A stretch of DNA of 64,000 bases, from positions 496,001-560,000 of the forward strand of contig NZ_FQVX01000002.1 in the NCBI RefSeq assembly GCF_900129495.1. Direction: 5' to 3'. How positions within the stretch are numbered: position 1 is the stretch's first letter; every line of letters begins with the position of its first letter. The notes under the pieces are model-generated. The model ran no database searches and was not told where the DNA came from. It saw nothing but the letters and a program-made list of their open reading frames with translations. Made by a program: the position numbers and the translations under genes. Positions 6,780 through 15,006 of this stretch are shown in pieces. The stretch is from Geodermatophilus nigrescens. Its GTDB lineage: Bacteria; Actinomycetota; Actinomycetes; Mycobacteriales; Geodermatophilaceae.

Positions 6780-9110
6780 GTGAGCGCCCCGTCCCCCGGC
6801 CCCCTGGCCGCGCTGCTGCGCCGGCTCCGCGAGCGGGCGGCGCTCAGCCAGGAGGAGCTCGCCGCGCGGGCCGGCCTGACGGGCAAGGCGATCGGCGCGC
6901 TGGAGCGCGGCGAGCGGCGCCGCCCCCACCCGCACACGCTGCGGGCACTGGGCGACGCGCTCGGCCTCGACGACGCCGACCGCGCGGACCTGGCCGCGGC
7001 CGCCCGGCCGGACGCCGCGGACCCGGCGCCGCCGCCCGGCCCGCCGGTGCCCGCCGTGCCGCTGGTGGGGCGCGACGCCGAGCTGCCGGAGGTCACGGCG
7101 CTGCTGCGGTCGGGGACCACCCGGCTGCTCACGCTCACCGGCCCGGGCGGCGTCGGGAAGACGACGCTGGCCCTGGCGGCGGCCCGGGCGCTGGCCCCCG
7201 GGTTCCCCGGCGGCGTCGCGGTGGTGGAGCTCGCGCCGGTGCGCGAGGCGCGGTCGGTGCTGCCCGAGCTCGCCCGCGTGCTCGGCGGCCGGCAGCCGGC
7301 CGGTCCGGCGGCCGACGCGGTCGCCGCACGCCTGGGCGACCGGCGCTGCCTCGTGGTCCTGGACAACGTCGAGCACGTGCTGGACGCCGCGCCCGAGGTC
7401 GCCGCGCTGCTGGCCCGCTGCCCCGGCCTGACCGTGCTCGCCACCAGCCGGGCCGCGCTGCGCGTGCGGGCCGAGCGCGAGTACCCGCTCGGCCCCCTGC
7501 CGGTCCCCGCCCGCGCGGACGCCGGCACCGTCGCCGCCTCCCCCGCCGCCCGGCTCTTCCTCGACCGGGCGGCCGCCGCGGGCCGGCCGCTGTCCCTGGA
7601 CGACGGGACCGCGGCCGACGTGGCCGCGATCTGCCGGCGCCTCGACGGCCTGCCGCTGGCGCTGGAGCTCGCCGCCGCGCACGCCCGCTACCTGCCGCCG
7701 TCGGCGCTGCTCGGCCGGCTCGACGACGCCCTCGGCCGCAGCCGCTCGCGCGACCTGCCGGAGCGGCAGCGGACGATGGCCGCCGCGCTCGACTGGAGCC
7801 ACGACCTGCTCACCGCCGGCGAGCAGGCGCTGCTGCGCCGGCTGTCGGTCCTCGCCGGCGGCTTCGACCTCGACCTGGCACGGGCGGTGTCGGGCGGGGA
7901 GGACGCCGTCGTCGCGCTCGAGGGGCTGGTCGAGCAGTCGCTGGTCGTCGCCGAGGGAGGGCCGCACGCGCGCTACCGCCTGCTGGAGCCGGTGCGCCAG
8001 TACGCCGCGGCGCGGCTGGCCGCGTCCGGGGAGGCGGACGCCGTCGCCGACCGCGCCGTCGCGGCGGTGCTCGCCCTGGCCGAGGGGGCGCGCACCGGGC
8101 TGCCCGGCGCGGAGCAGGGCGCGTGGCTCGACCGGCTGGAGCGCGAGCACGGCACCCTCGGCGTCGCCCTCGGCCGGCTGACCGCGGCGGGCCGCGCCGC
8201 CGACGTCGCCGCGCTCATGGAGGCGACCTGGCTGTACTGGGCGGTGCGCGGCAACGCCGCCGAGGGCCTGCGGTGGCTCGGCCGGGTGTCCCCCGACGGG
8301 CTCGCCCCCGACGACGTCTCCCGGCTGCTGCTGGCGACGGCGGCGCTCCGGTACGCAGCCGGGGACGTCCCCGGCACGCGGGAGGCGGCCGCCGCGGCGG
8401 CCCGGACCGCGGGCGCTCCCGACCTGCGCTCGCTCGCGCTGGTGCTCACCGGCTCGGCCGCCGTCTTCACCGGCGACCTCGACGCCGCCGCGGCCGAGCT
8501 CGACGAGGCGCTCCGGCTGGCGGAGGCGAGCGGGCAGGCGTGGGCGCGGGCGCACGCGGTGACCGCCCGCGGGCAGCTGCTGCTGCGCGCCGGCGAGCTC
8601 GGCGGGGGCACGGCCGAGCTCGCCCGGGCCGAGGGGCTGGCCCGGGAGCTGGGCAGCCCGTTCACGCTGGCCACGGTGCTCAACGTGCAGGCCTCCCTCG
8701 CCTGGCTGGCCGGCGACGGGGACGGCGCGCTGGCCCGGTGGACGGAAGCCGCGGTGCTCGCCGCCGAGGTGCGCACCACCTGGACGCTCGCCTACACGCT
8801 GCCCGGGCTGGCCGCCGTCGCCGCCGCCCGCGGGCGCCCGGAGCTGGCGGCCCGGCTGTTCGCGGCCGGCTCCGCGACGGCGGAGGCGGCGGCGGTCGCG
8901 GTGGCGTTCCCGCCCGACGTCGAGCTCGCCGCGCAGGTGCTGCCGGAGGTGCGCGCCGCGCTGGGCGCAGAGGCGTTCGGGCGGGCCTGGGACGCCGGCC
9001 GGCTGCTGCGCCCGGAGGACGTCCCGGCCCTGGTCCGGGAGCTCGGCCCGGGAACCCGGCCCGGAGGCCGGCCCGGGGCTCAGCGGGTCCCGCGCACCCG
9101 GCTGACGTAG
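6780..9110 (+). CDS. XRE-HTH/NB-ARC ATPase transcriptional regulator with TPR-like C-terminus
   Basis: Large STAND-type regulator of 776 residues. An N-terminal XRE helix-turn-helix (about 10-65, LSQEELAARAGLTGKAIGAL) precedes a nucleotide-binding domain with Walker A GPGGVGKTT (121-129) and Walker B LVVLDNVE, followed by TSRAALRVRAE. The C-terminal half is an Ala/Leu-rich helical-repeat region resembling TPRs. Such proteins act as ATP-switched transcription factors, often near secondary-metabolism or stress genes. The GTG start at 6780 has no good ribosome site and may be leaderless. It is divergent from the ArsR gene, and its 3' end overlaps the hemerythrin gene by 31 bp. Confidence 0.87.
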   Translation: MSAPSPGPLAALLRRLRERAALSQEELAARAGLTGKAIGALERGERRRPHPHTLRALGDALGLDDADRADLAAAARPDAADPAPPPGPPVPAVPLVGRDAELPEVTALLRSGTTRLLTLTGPGGVGKTTLALAAARALAPGFPGGVAVVELAPVREARSVLPELARVLGGRQPAGPAADAVAARLGDRRCLVVLDNVEHVLDAAPEVAALLARCPGLTVLATSRAALRVRAEREYPLGPLPVPARADAGTVAASPAARLFLDRAAAAGRPLSLDDGTAADVAAICRRLDGLPLALELAAAHARYLPPSALLGRLDDALGRSRSRDLPERQRTMAAALDWSHDLLTAGEQALLRRLSVLAGGFDLDLARAVSGGEDAVVALEGLVEQSLVVAEGGPHARYRLLEPVRQYAAARLAASGEADAVADRAVAAVLALAEGARTGLPGAEQGAWLDRLEREHGTLGVALGRLTAAGRAADVAALMEATWLYWAVRGNAAEGLRWLGRVSPDGLAPDDVSRLLLATAALRYAAGDVPGTREAAAAAARTAGAPDLRSLALVLTGSAAVFTGDLDAAAAELDEALRLAEASGQAWARAHAVTARGQLLLRAGELGGGTAELARAEGLARELGSPFTLATVLNVQASLAWLAGDGDGALARWTEAAVLAAEVRTTWTLAYTLPGLAAVAAARGRPELAARLFAAGSATAEAAAVAVAFPPDVELAAQVLPEVRAALGAEAFGRAWDAGRLLRPEDVPALVRELGPGTRPGGRPGAQRVPRTRLT

Positions 9111-9754
9111 CGGCGGTACCGGCCCGCGAACACGGTGCGCAGCAGGACCCGGACCGGCCACGGGACGACGTGCAGCATCATCTCCCGCTCCTCGGGGTCG
9201 CACTCCTCCAGCAGCGCGCCGAACAGCAGCGGCAGGTGGCGCGCCGCCATCTGGCCCTTGCCGTGCTCGCCGAGCTGCGACCACTCCTCCTGCGTCACGT
9301 GCCGCCGGGCCAGCGGGAGGATCTCGCGCTCCTCCTCCTCGAGGTGGACGAGCAGTACCTCGCGCAGCGCGTCGACGGTGCCGGCGACCTCCTCGGCGAC
9401 GGCGGGGCGCGCCTCGGCCTCCCAGCGGTCCAGCGCCGGCCCGAGCGCCTCCGTCAGCCGCTCGACCTCGGCGTGCTGCTCCTCCATCCGCCCGATCAGC
9501 GCGGCGTCGGGCGGGCAGCGCTCGAGCAGCGTGGGCCAGAGCAGGTCGTCCTCGGCGGTGTGGTGCAGGTGCAGGCCCTGCAGGAACATCCGGGTGTGCG
9601 CGGCGAGCACGGCGGCGCGGGCGGTGTCGCCGGGCGCCACGGCCCGCACGAGCCCGGGGATTAGCCGCAGCTCGCGGCGGAAGGCGCGGTGGACCACGTA
9701 CATGTCACGGACGTCGGCCATCGGGACGGCGGGGGCGGGAGCGGTGTGCGTCAT
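9080..9754 (-). CDS. Hemerythrin HHE-domain protein
   Basis: Four-helix-bundle di-iron protein of 224 residues, likely cytosolic oxygen, NO or redox handling. The His/Glu pattern is visible: VVHRAFRRE, LHLHHTAEDDLLWP, EEQHAEVERL and LLVHLEEEEREILP. A longer upstream reading frame exists but runs through the octamer array without coding character, so the ATG at 9754 (MTHTAPAPAVPMADVRDM) is chosen. It is convergent with the NB-ARC gene. Confidence 0.88.
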   Translation of the reverse strand: MTHTAPAPAVPMADVRDMYVVHRAFRRELRLIPGLVRAVAPGDTARAAVLAAHTRMFLQGLHLHHTAEDDLLWPTLLERCPPDAALIGRMEEQHAEVERLTEALGPALDRWEAEARPAVAEEVAGTVDALREVLLVHLEEEEREILPLARRHVTQEEWSQLGEHGKGQMAARHLPLLFGALLEECDPEEREMMLHVVPWPVRVLLRTVFAGRYRRYVSRVRGTR

Positions 9755-9843
9755 GGCGTCGAGCCTGTCGGCGGCGGCGGGCACGACCCACCCACAGCGC
9801 CCCCACAGCGGACCCACGATCAGCCCACGGCACCCCGGCGGGT

Positions 9844-9979
9844 CGACATGGCGACAGCTCGATCCGCCGACACCTCGACCCGGCGACACCTCGACGTCCC
9901 GACACGGCGACGTCCCGACACGGCGACGTCCCGACACGGCGACCGGTCGACAGCGCGACACGGCGACACCTCGACGCAC
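9844..9979. repeat. 17-unit degenerate octamer tandem array
   Basis: From 9844 to 9979 every eighth base begins a CGACNNNN or CGATNNNN unit: 17 consecutive octamers. The commonest are CGACACGG and CGACGTCC, which alternate three times as an exact 16-bp unit (9892-9939). The array lies in the gap between the hemerythrin and Imm-5-like genes. Period 8 is not a multiple of 3, so coding constraint is unlikely. Confidence 0.85.
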
Positions 9980-10000
9980 CCGCACCCGAGGACGGGCGGC

Positions 10001-10528
10001 GTGAGCCAGGACGCCCCCGAGGTCGCGCTGACCCGGGCCGAGCTGCGGGCGGTCGCGGGCTTCGCTGCGGCGTGCGCCGGTCCCGCCCTCGCCCGCTTCG
10101 AGCGGGACCGGCCGGACGACCCGCGCCCCCGCGCCGCGGTCGACGCCGCGCAGGCCTTCGCCGACGGGGCCGAGCGCACGACGGCGCTGCGCGACGCCGC
10201 CTGGGCCGCGCAGCGGGCGGCGACCGCCGCTCGGGAGGCCGGGCAGCCCGCCGCCGCCGAGGCCGCCCGGTCCGCGATGGCCGCGGCCGGCGCGGCCTTC
10301 CTGCACCCGATCGCCCGGGCCACCCAGGTCGCCCACGTCCTGGGCTCCGCCGCGCACGCCGCCCGCGCGGCCGAGCTCGACGGCAACGATCCCGCCGCCG
10401 TCCTCGACCGCGCCCGGCGCACCGCCGGGCCCGTCGTCGCGGGCGTGCTGCGCCGCTACCCGCCCGCCCCGGCCGGCGGCGGGCGGGTCGGCGCGCTCGT
10501 CCGGGAGCTGGACGGCTCCCTGCGGTAG
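10001..10528 (+). CDS. Imm-5-like putative immunity protein
   Basis: All-helical, Ala-rich cytosolic protein of 175 residues. The layout matches the actinobacterial Imm-5-like family: LTRAELRAVAGFAAACAGPAL, then RAAVDAAQAFADG, an AAAGAAFLHPIARATQVAHV segment and a PVVAGVLRRYPPAP end. The name is by family only: no toxin gene or polymorphic-toxin module is adjacent. Start GTG 10001, directly after the octamer array, with only a weak ribosome site (GGGCGGC). Confidence 0.7.
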   Translation: MSQDAPEVALTRAELRAVAGFAAACAGPALARFERDRPDDPRPRAAVDAAQAFADGAERTTALRDAAWAAQRAATAAREAGQPAAAEAARSAMAAAGAAFLHPIARATQVAHVLGSAAHAARAAELDGNDPAAVLDRARRTAGPVVAGVLRRYPPAPAGGGRVGALVRELDGSLR

Positions 10529-10544
10529 GCGCCCCGCGGGGGGC

Positions 10545-10862
10545 TCAGTGCTCCGAGGCGTGGTGGTGGAACCGCCGCCACGGGTGGCGCCGCGCCGTCG
10601 GCGCCGCGGGCACCGGCGGGGGTTCGGCCGGCGCCGTGGCGGCGCTCGCCGTCGCCCCGGCAGGCGGCGCCTCCCGGCGCGGCGGGCGCACCCGGTCGGC
10701 CAGCCGCTCGCGGCTGAGCTGGTGCTGCAGCCCCATGGGGTCGCAGCGGTGCCCGCGGGCGGCGACGTCGTGCTGCGCCTCCCACTGGGCGATGAGCTTC
10801 TCCTCCGCCGTCATCTCCCGGCGCCGGTCGTCACCCGAGCCCGGCGTGCTGGACCTGGTCAT
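10545..10862 (-). CDS. Small hydrophilic protein of unknown function
   Basis: 105 residues. A charged helical N-terminal half (MTAEEKLIAQWEAQHDVAA) is followed by a Pro/Ala-rich linker and a His-rich end (WRRFHHHASEH). I recognise no family. The ATG at 10862 has an ideal GGGAGGAG 5 bases upstream, although this overlaps the USP gene by 32 bp; the later Met at 10814 lacks spacing. It is the last gene of the leftward USP/LtrA/channel run, so a stress-related role is inferred only from context. Confidence 0.68.
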   Translation of the reverse strand: MTRSSTPGSGDDRRREMTAEEKLIAQWEAQHDVAARGHRCDPMGLQHQLSRERLADRVRPPRREAPPAGATASAATAPAEPPPVPAAPTARRHPWRRFHHHASEH

Positions 10863-11367
10863 GGCGCTCCTCCCTGCTGCCGCCCGGTCCCGGGCCGGGC
10901 GTCGTCCCGTGCGTCGTCCCCTGCGGGCGCACGACGGTCACCGGGCACGCCGCCGCCCGCAGCACCGACGTCGCCACCGACCCGGGGAGCCGCCCGCGCG
11001 CGGCGCCGCGGCCACGGGCGCCGACCACGAGCAGCGCGGCCCCCTCCACGGCGTCCAGCAGCGCGTCCACCGGCGCCCGGTGCACCGCGCGGCCCTCCAC
11101 CGGCACGCCCGCGGGCACCCCGGCCGCGGCGACGTCGTCGGCCAGCGCCTGCCGCACCGCCGCCTCGTAGTCGGCCACCGGCGGCACGTAGCCGCACTCC
11201 CAGGTGGCCGGCCGCGGCGCCGTGGTCAGGCTCCACGCCCGCACCACGAGCAGCGGCAGCCCGGCCCGCGCGGCGAGCGCGCCGGCCCAGGCCAGCGCCG
11301 TCCGGGCGCAGGCCGACCCGTCCACCCCGACGACGATCCCGCCGTCGAGCCCCGGCGTCGTGTCCAC
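10831..11367 (-). CDS. Universal stress protein (UspA family)
   Basis: Cytosolic nucleotide-binding stress protein of 178 residues. It has IVVGVDGSACARTALAWA at the N-terminus and the ATP-binding signature GARGRGAARGRLPGSVATSV near the end, followed by CPVTVV. The start is GTG 11367 with GGGAGG upstream. Single USP domain. It follows the LtrA-like gene by 96 bp and overlaps the next small gene, so it is probably cotranscribed. Confidence 0.92.
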   Translation of the reverse strand: MDTTPGLDGGIVVGVDGSACARTALAWAGALAARAGLPLLVVRAWSLTTAPRPATWECGYVPPVADYEAAVRQALADDVAAAGVPAGVPVEGRAVHRAPVDALLDAVEGAALLVVGARGRGAARGRLPGSVATSVLRAAACPVTVVRPQGTTHGTTPGPGPGGSREERHDQVQHAGLG

Positions 11368-11463
11368 GGCAGCGCACCTCCCGGCGGGTCGGCGTCCGGC
11401 CCCCGTCCCAGTGCAGCCCTCCCGGACCGCGGGCGGCAGGGCCGGAGGTCCCTGCCGCACCGG

Positions 11464-12672
11464 TCAGACCTCCTCGGCCTCCAGCTGCCCCGTCGCCCGC
11501 TGCACCGAGCCGGCCACGACCACGACGACCACCAGCGCGGCCAGCGCGCCGATGACGGCGACGGCCGGCAGGTCCAGCAGCGCGTCGAGGCCGGCCACCA
11601 CCGCCGCGGCCAGCGGCCACCACCACCCGCGGCGCACGTCGCCGGTCATCGCCGACGCCGTCACGCTCGCCGACGCGAGGTACAGCGCCACGCCCCCCGC
11701 GACGAGCAGCCGCGTGCCCGGCGGCACGTCGCCGGCCTCGACGACGGCCAGCTCGATCCCCGCGCCCACGGTCGCCAGCGCCAGCGTCAGCGGCAGGTGC
11801 CCGAACACGTAGACGTCGAGGGCGTGCGTGGCGCGCGGCTCCCCGGACTCGTCGAGCAGGCGCTTGGCGCGCGCCCCGGCGAGGTCGAAGTAGCTCCACC
11901 ACAGCGCCGCGGCGAGCACGAAGGCCAGCGCCGCCACGACGACCGAGTTCGCCGTCCACTTCGCGTCGTAGAGGCCGTGCGCCACGGCCGCCACCGGCTC
12001 GCCGAGCACGAGGATGACGAAGAGCGCGAACCGCTCCGGCAGGTGCTCGACGTGCACCGGCACCTCGGCCGAGGTCCGCGTCGCGAGCAGCGGCACCAGC
12101 GCCTCGACGAGCACCGCGGCGAGCCAGAACGCGTAGGCGGCCGGCCGCGGCACCGCCAGCGACACCGCCCAGAACGCCGCACCGGCGGCCGCGCCGGTCA
12201 GGTACAGCCGGGTGATCGGCCGGGCATCGGGCACGTGCACGTGCGCGCGGCGGTACTGCAGCAGCAGCAGGCCGCGGAGCACGAGCTGGCAGACGACGAA
12301 GACGGTGGCGCGCTCACCCGTGGCCTCCGACGCCGAGGCCGCCAGCCCCACGACGGCGGCCATGCTGGCCAGCTTGTAGACCCGGTAGACGACGTCGTCG
12401 TGGTCGAAGCGGTTGGCGTAGAGCGTGGAGCTCACCCACGACCACCAGACCGCGCCGAAGAGCCCCGCGAAGACGAGGTAGCCGTGCACCGTGACGTCCT
12501 CGCGCAGCGCCTTGGCCAGCTCGGTCAGGACGAGGACGAAGGCCAGGTCGAAGAACAGCTCCAGCTTGGACGCCGAGCGGTTGTCGTCGGTGCGCAGCTC
12601 CGGCGGCCGGACGGCGTCGGAGCGGCCGGTGAGGCGGTCGACCAGGCGCCGGCCCGGGCCCTGCTCGGTCAT
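11464..12672 (-). CDS. Low-temperature-requirement A (LtrA)-like membrane protein
   Basis: 402 residues with about ten hydrophobic helices. The N-terminal signature KLELFFDLAFVLVLTELAKAL and later ERFALFVILVLGEPVAAV are diagnostic of the LtrA family, whose biochemical role is not established. It follows the potassium-channel gene by 33 bp with a good ribosome site, in one leftward run. Conditional growth or ion-stress adaptation is only inferred. Confidence 0.9.
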   Translation of the reverse strand: MTEQGPGRRLVDRLTGRSDAVRPPELRTDDNRSASKLELFFDLAFVLVLTELAKALREDVTVHGYLVFAGLFGAVWWSWVSSTLYANRFDHDDVVYRVYKLASMAAVVGLAASASEATGERATVFVVCQLVLRGLLLLQYRRAHVHVPDARPITRLYLTGAAAGAAFWAVSLAVPRPAAYAFWLAAVLVEALVPLLATRTSAEVPVHVEHLPERFALFVILVLGEPVAAVAHGLYDAKWTANSVVVAALAFVLAAALWWSYFDLAGARAKRLLDESGEPRATHALDVYVFGHLPLTLALATVGAGIELAVVEAGDVPPGTRLLVAGGVALYLASASVTASAMTGDVRRGWWWPLAAAVVAGLDALLDLPAVAVIGALAALVVVVVVAGSVQRATGQLEAEEV

Positions 12673-12705
12673 GCGTTCCCCCTCGTGGACGTCGGCGCCG
12701 GGCGC

Positions 12706-14490
12706 TCAGGGCGCGGCGGGAGCGTCCGCGGCCGGCGTCGACCGGCTGAGCTTGCGCCAGATCCAGCTCGACGGCACCCGGTGGCCGGTGACCAGGTAGT
12801 CGGCCACGCCGTCGATGAACAGGGTCGCCTCCACCTCGCGGTGCACCGCGGCGCGGCCGGCGAACAGCAGCTCGTCGCCGGGCTCGAGCTCCAGGTCGCC
12901 GTCCGGGGTCAGGAGGGCCTCGCCCCGGCGCAGCACCAGCAGCGGGACGGCGAGCAGCGTCCGGTCGCGGTCGGCGGGGTCGCGCAGCAGGTCGGCGAGG
13001 CGGAACCCGCCGCGGGCCAGCCGGGGGTGGAGGGCAGGCGCGTCCTCCGCCGTGAGGCGCACCTTCCAGAGCGCCTCGAGGTGGGTGCCGCACGCGTCGA
13101 GCAGCCGGTCCACGACGCCGGCCGACCACTCGTCGCTCTGCCCGGGCAGCTCGCGCAGGAAGCGCCACAGCAGCGGGGTGCTCAGCCGGGCGTAGGCGTC
13201 GTGGGCGACCACCTCGGTGGGGACCAGCAGCGCGTCGACCTCCATCGCGGCGAACAGCGCGGTGTCGGCCGGCTGGTTCTGCCGGGCGGCGACGAACAGG
13301 CCGGGGTTGATCCGCCGGGCCTCGGCGATCAGCGACAGGTTGGTGGTGTCGTTGTCGGTGCCGGCGACCAGCCCGACGGCGCCGGCGAGGTCGGCGGACC
13401 GGATGACGTCGAGGTCCGCGGCGTCGCCGACGATCGTCGGCTCCTCCTCGGGCGAGGGGTCGACGGTGGTCACCTCCAGGCCCTCGGCGCGGAGGTCGGC
13501 GGCGAAGTGCCGGCCGAAGCGCCCGTAGCCGCAGACCACCCACCGGCCGGGCGCCGGCGCCGTGCCCCGGGGGGTGAGCTCCGCGCCCGGGCCGCTCTCC
13601 AGCCAGGTCATCAGCTGGTAGGACGCCGGGGTCCGCAGCGCCAGGCGCAGGTGGTCGCCGAAGCGGTCGAAGGGGTTGACGACGGTGGGCGACCCGAAGC
13701 CGGCCATCCGCTCGGCCACCATCGGCGACGTCGTCCGCGACACCACCGGCAGCTCCGGGCGCAGCAGCGCCGCCGCCATCGTCACCGCGAGGTTGGCCTC
13801 GTCGTCGCCGGTCAGCGCCAGCACGCCCTCGCACCACGGGTGCCCGAGGCCGGCGACGCCGAGGACGTGCGGGTCGCGGGCGTCGCCGACGATCCCCGGC
13901 ACGTCCCCGCGGTAGGTGGCGATCTCGAGGGCGTCGATGCGGGTCTCGGAGATGTCGACGACGGTGAACCGGCGGCCCAGCGCGTCGAGGGAGGCGCCGA
14001 GGTTCTCCCCCGCCTGCCCGTAGCCGGCGACGAGCAGGAACGGCTCGCGCAGCCGGGTGACCTTGCGCGACACGTGCCGCAGCGCCAGCGCCTGGCGGAA
14101 CGCCCGGTCCTGCACCAGCGCCAGCAGCGACCCGATCGCGTACGCCCACCCGACGACCGTCAGGTAGATCGTCGCCGTCGTCCACATGCGCTGGGCGTAG
14201 CTGAAGGCGAACGGGATCTCGCCGAAGCCGATCGTCGTCGCGGTGTAGCTCATGACGTAGAAGGCGTCGAAGAGGCTCAGGCGGGCCGGCTGCCCCTCGG
14301 CGTCGACGCCCGGGATCAGCGAGAGGCCCAGGACGCTGACGAAGAAGATGACGATCAGCGTGATCAGCGGCGCGCGCATCCGCCGCAGGACGGTGAAGAC
14401 CGTCGCCGAGCCCTCCGCTCGCGGCACGACCGGACGGCGGCGCACGCGGCGGCCGCGGGTGGTCACCGGGGGCGGCGGCGCGGTCTCCAC
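12706..14490 (-). CDS. Two-helix potassium channel with two RCK/TrkA-N domains
   Basis: 594 residues. TM1 (~43-60), a pore loop with the filter-like TTIGFGE and TM2 (~98-120) form an ion_trans_2 pore. Two cytosolic Rossmann-type RCK units follow: LLVAGYGQAGENLGASL, and WVVCGYGRFGRHFAADL with a GDAADLDVI acidic end. A C-terminal TrkA-C-like segment (LELEPGDELLFAG) closes it. The filter is TIGFGE rather than TVGYGD, so selectivity may be altered. Start GTG 14490, 13 bp after the DUF6394-like gene. Confidence 0.9.
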   Translation of the reverse strand: METAPPPPVTTRGRRVRRRPVVPRAEGSATVFTVLRRMRAPLITLIVIFFVSVLGLSLIPGVDAEGQPARLSLFDAFYVMSYTATTIGFGEIPFAFSYAQRMWTTATIYLTVVGWAYAIGSLLALVQDRAFRQALALRHVSRKVTRLREPFLLVAGYGQAGENLGASLDALGRRFTVVDISETRIDALEIATYRGDVPGIVGDARDPHVLGVAGLGHPWCEGVLALTGDDEANLAVTMAAALLRPELPVVSRTTSPMVAERMAGFGSPTVVNPFDRFGDHLRLALRTPASYQLMTWLESGPGAELTPRGTAPAPGRWVVCGYGRFGRHFAADLRAEGLEVTTVDPSPEEEPTIVGDAADLDVIRSADLAGAVGLVAGTDNDTTNLSLIAEARRINPGLFVAARQNQPADTALFAAMEVDALLVPTEVVAHDAYARLSTPLLWRFLRELPGQSDEWSAGVVDRLLDACGTHLEALWKVRLTAEDAPALHPRLARGGFRLADLLRDPADRDRTLLAVPLLVLRRGEALLTPDGDLELEPGDELLFAGRAAVHREVEATLFIDGVADYLVTGHRVPSSWIWRKLSRSTPAADAPAAP

Positions 14491-14503
14491 GGTCGGCGTC
14501 CGC

Positions 14504-14890
14504 TCAGTGGCGCTGGAAGGACACGGTCTCGATCACCAGCAGCACCACCGAGACCATGTTGGCCACCAGCGCCCCGCCCGACAGCGACACCATGCTCGCC
14601 GTGGCGGTGGCCGTCAGACCCTCGGCGGAGACGTGCACCGCCCACGCCCAGGTGATCGTGGCGGCGATGAGCTGCAGGTCCGCGACCAGGCTGGTGGCCA
14701 GGTGCACGGCGCCGATCTGCGTGCGGTCGCCGAACTTGAGCACCGTGGCGATGAGGCTGACCACCAGCGCCGCGAACAGCTCGTAGACGTTGTGCACGGC
14801 CGGGTCGTCGATGTCGCCGATGAAGAACCCGAAGTTGATGGTGGCGGCGAGCAGCACGAAGAAGCCGAAGACGACCTTCTCGAGGTTCAT
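14504..14890 (-). CDS. DUF6394-like small membrane protein
   Basis: 128 residues with four hydrophobic helices. The conserved MNLEKVVFGFFVLLAATINF, VHNVYELFAALVVSLIATVL and KFGDRTQIGAVHLATSLVAD segments match what I recall of DUF6394, a family often encoded next to TrkA-N potassium channels. Here it precedes one by 13 bp. A channel accessory-subunit role is a reasonable inference, not established. Confidence 0.75.
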   Translation of the reverse strand: MNLEKVVFGFFVLLAATINFGFFIGDIDDPAVHNVYELFAALVVSLIATVLKFGDRTQIGAVHLATSLVADLQLIAATITWAWAVHVSAEGLTATATASMVSLSGGALVANMVSVVLLVIETVSFQRH

Positions 14891-14966
14891 GCGACTCCCG
14901 CGGCGGTGGGTGCGACCGTCCGGACACTAGTGCCGCACCGGACCGCCCGCCGGGGGACGGCGGGCG

Positions 14967-15001
14967 CCGGCGCCGGGGAGCGCGGGGCTCCCCGGCGCCG
15001 G
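14967..15001 (-). terminator. Hairpin terminator after the flavin monooxygenase gene
   Basis: A perfect 15-bp stem (14967-14981 with 14987-15001) and 5-base loop lies 6 bases past the stop of the leftward monooxygenase. It insulates this gene from the channel operon. Confidence 0.72.
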
Positions 15002-15006
15002 GCCGC

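Noticed and set aside
9844-9979. CRISPR array
   Set aside because: Units are 8 bp with no spacers, and no cas genes are nearby.
10001-10528. Toxin-immunity locus
   Set aside because: Only the immunity-like protein is present; neighbours are hemerythrin and stress genes.
10072-14655. 1527-residue plus-strand frame
   Set aside because: Antisense to the USP, LtrA and channel genes; composition is not protein-like.
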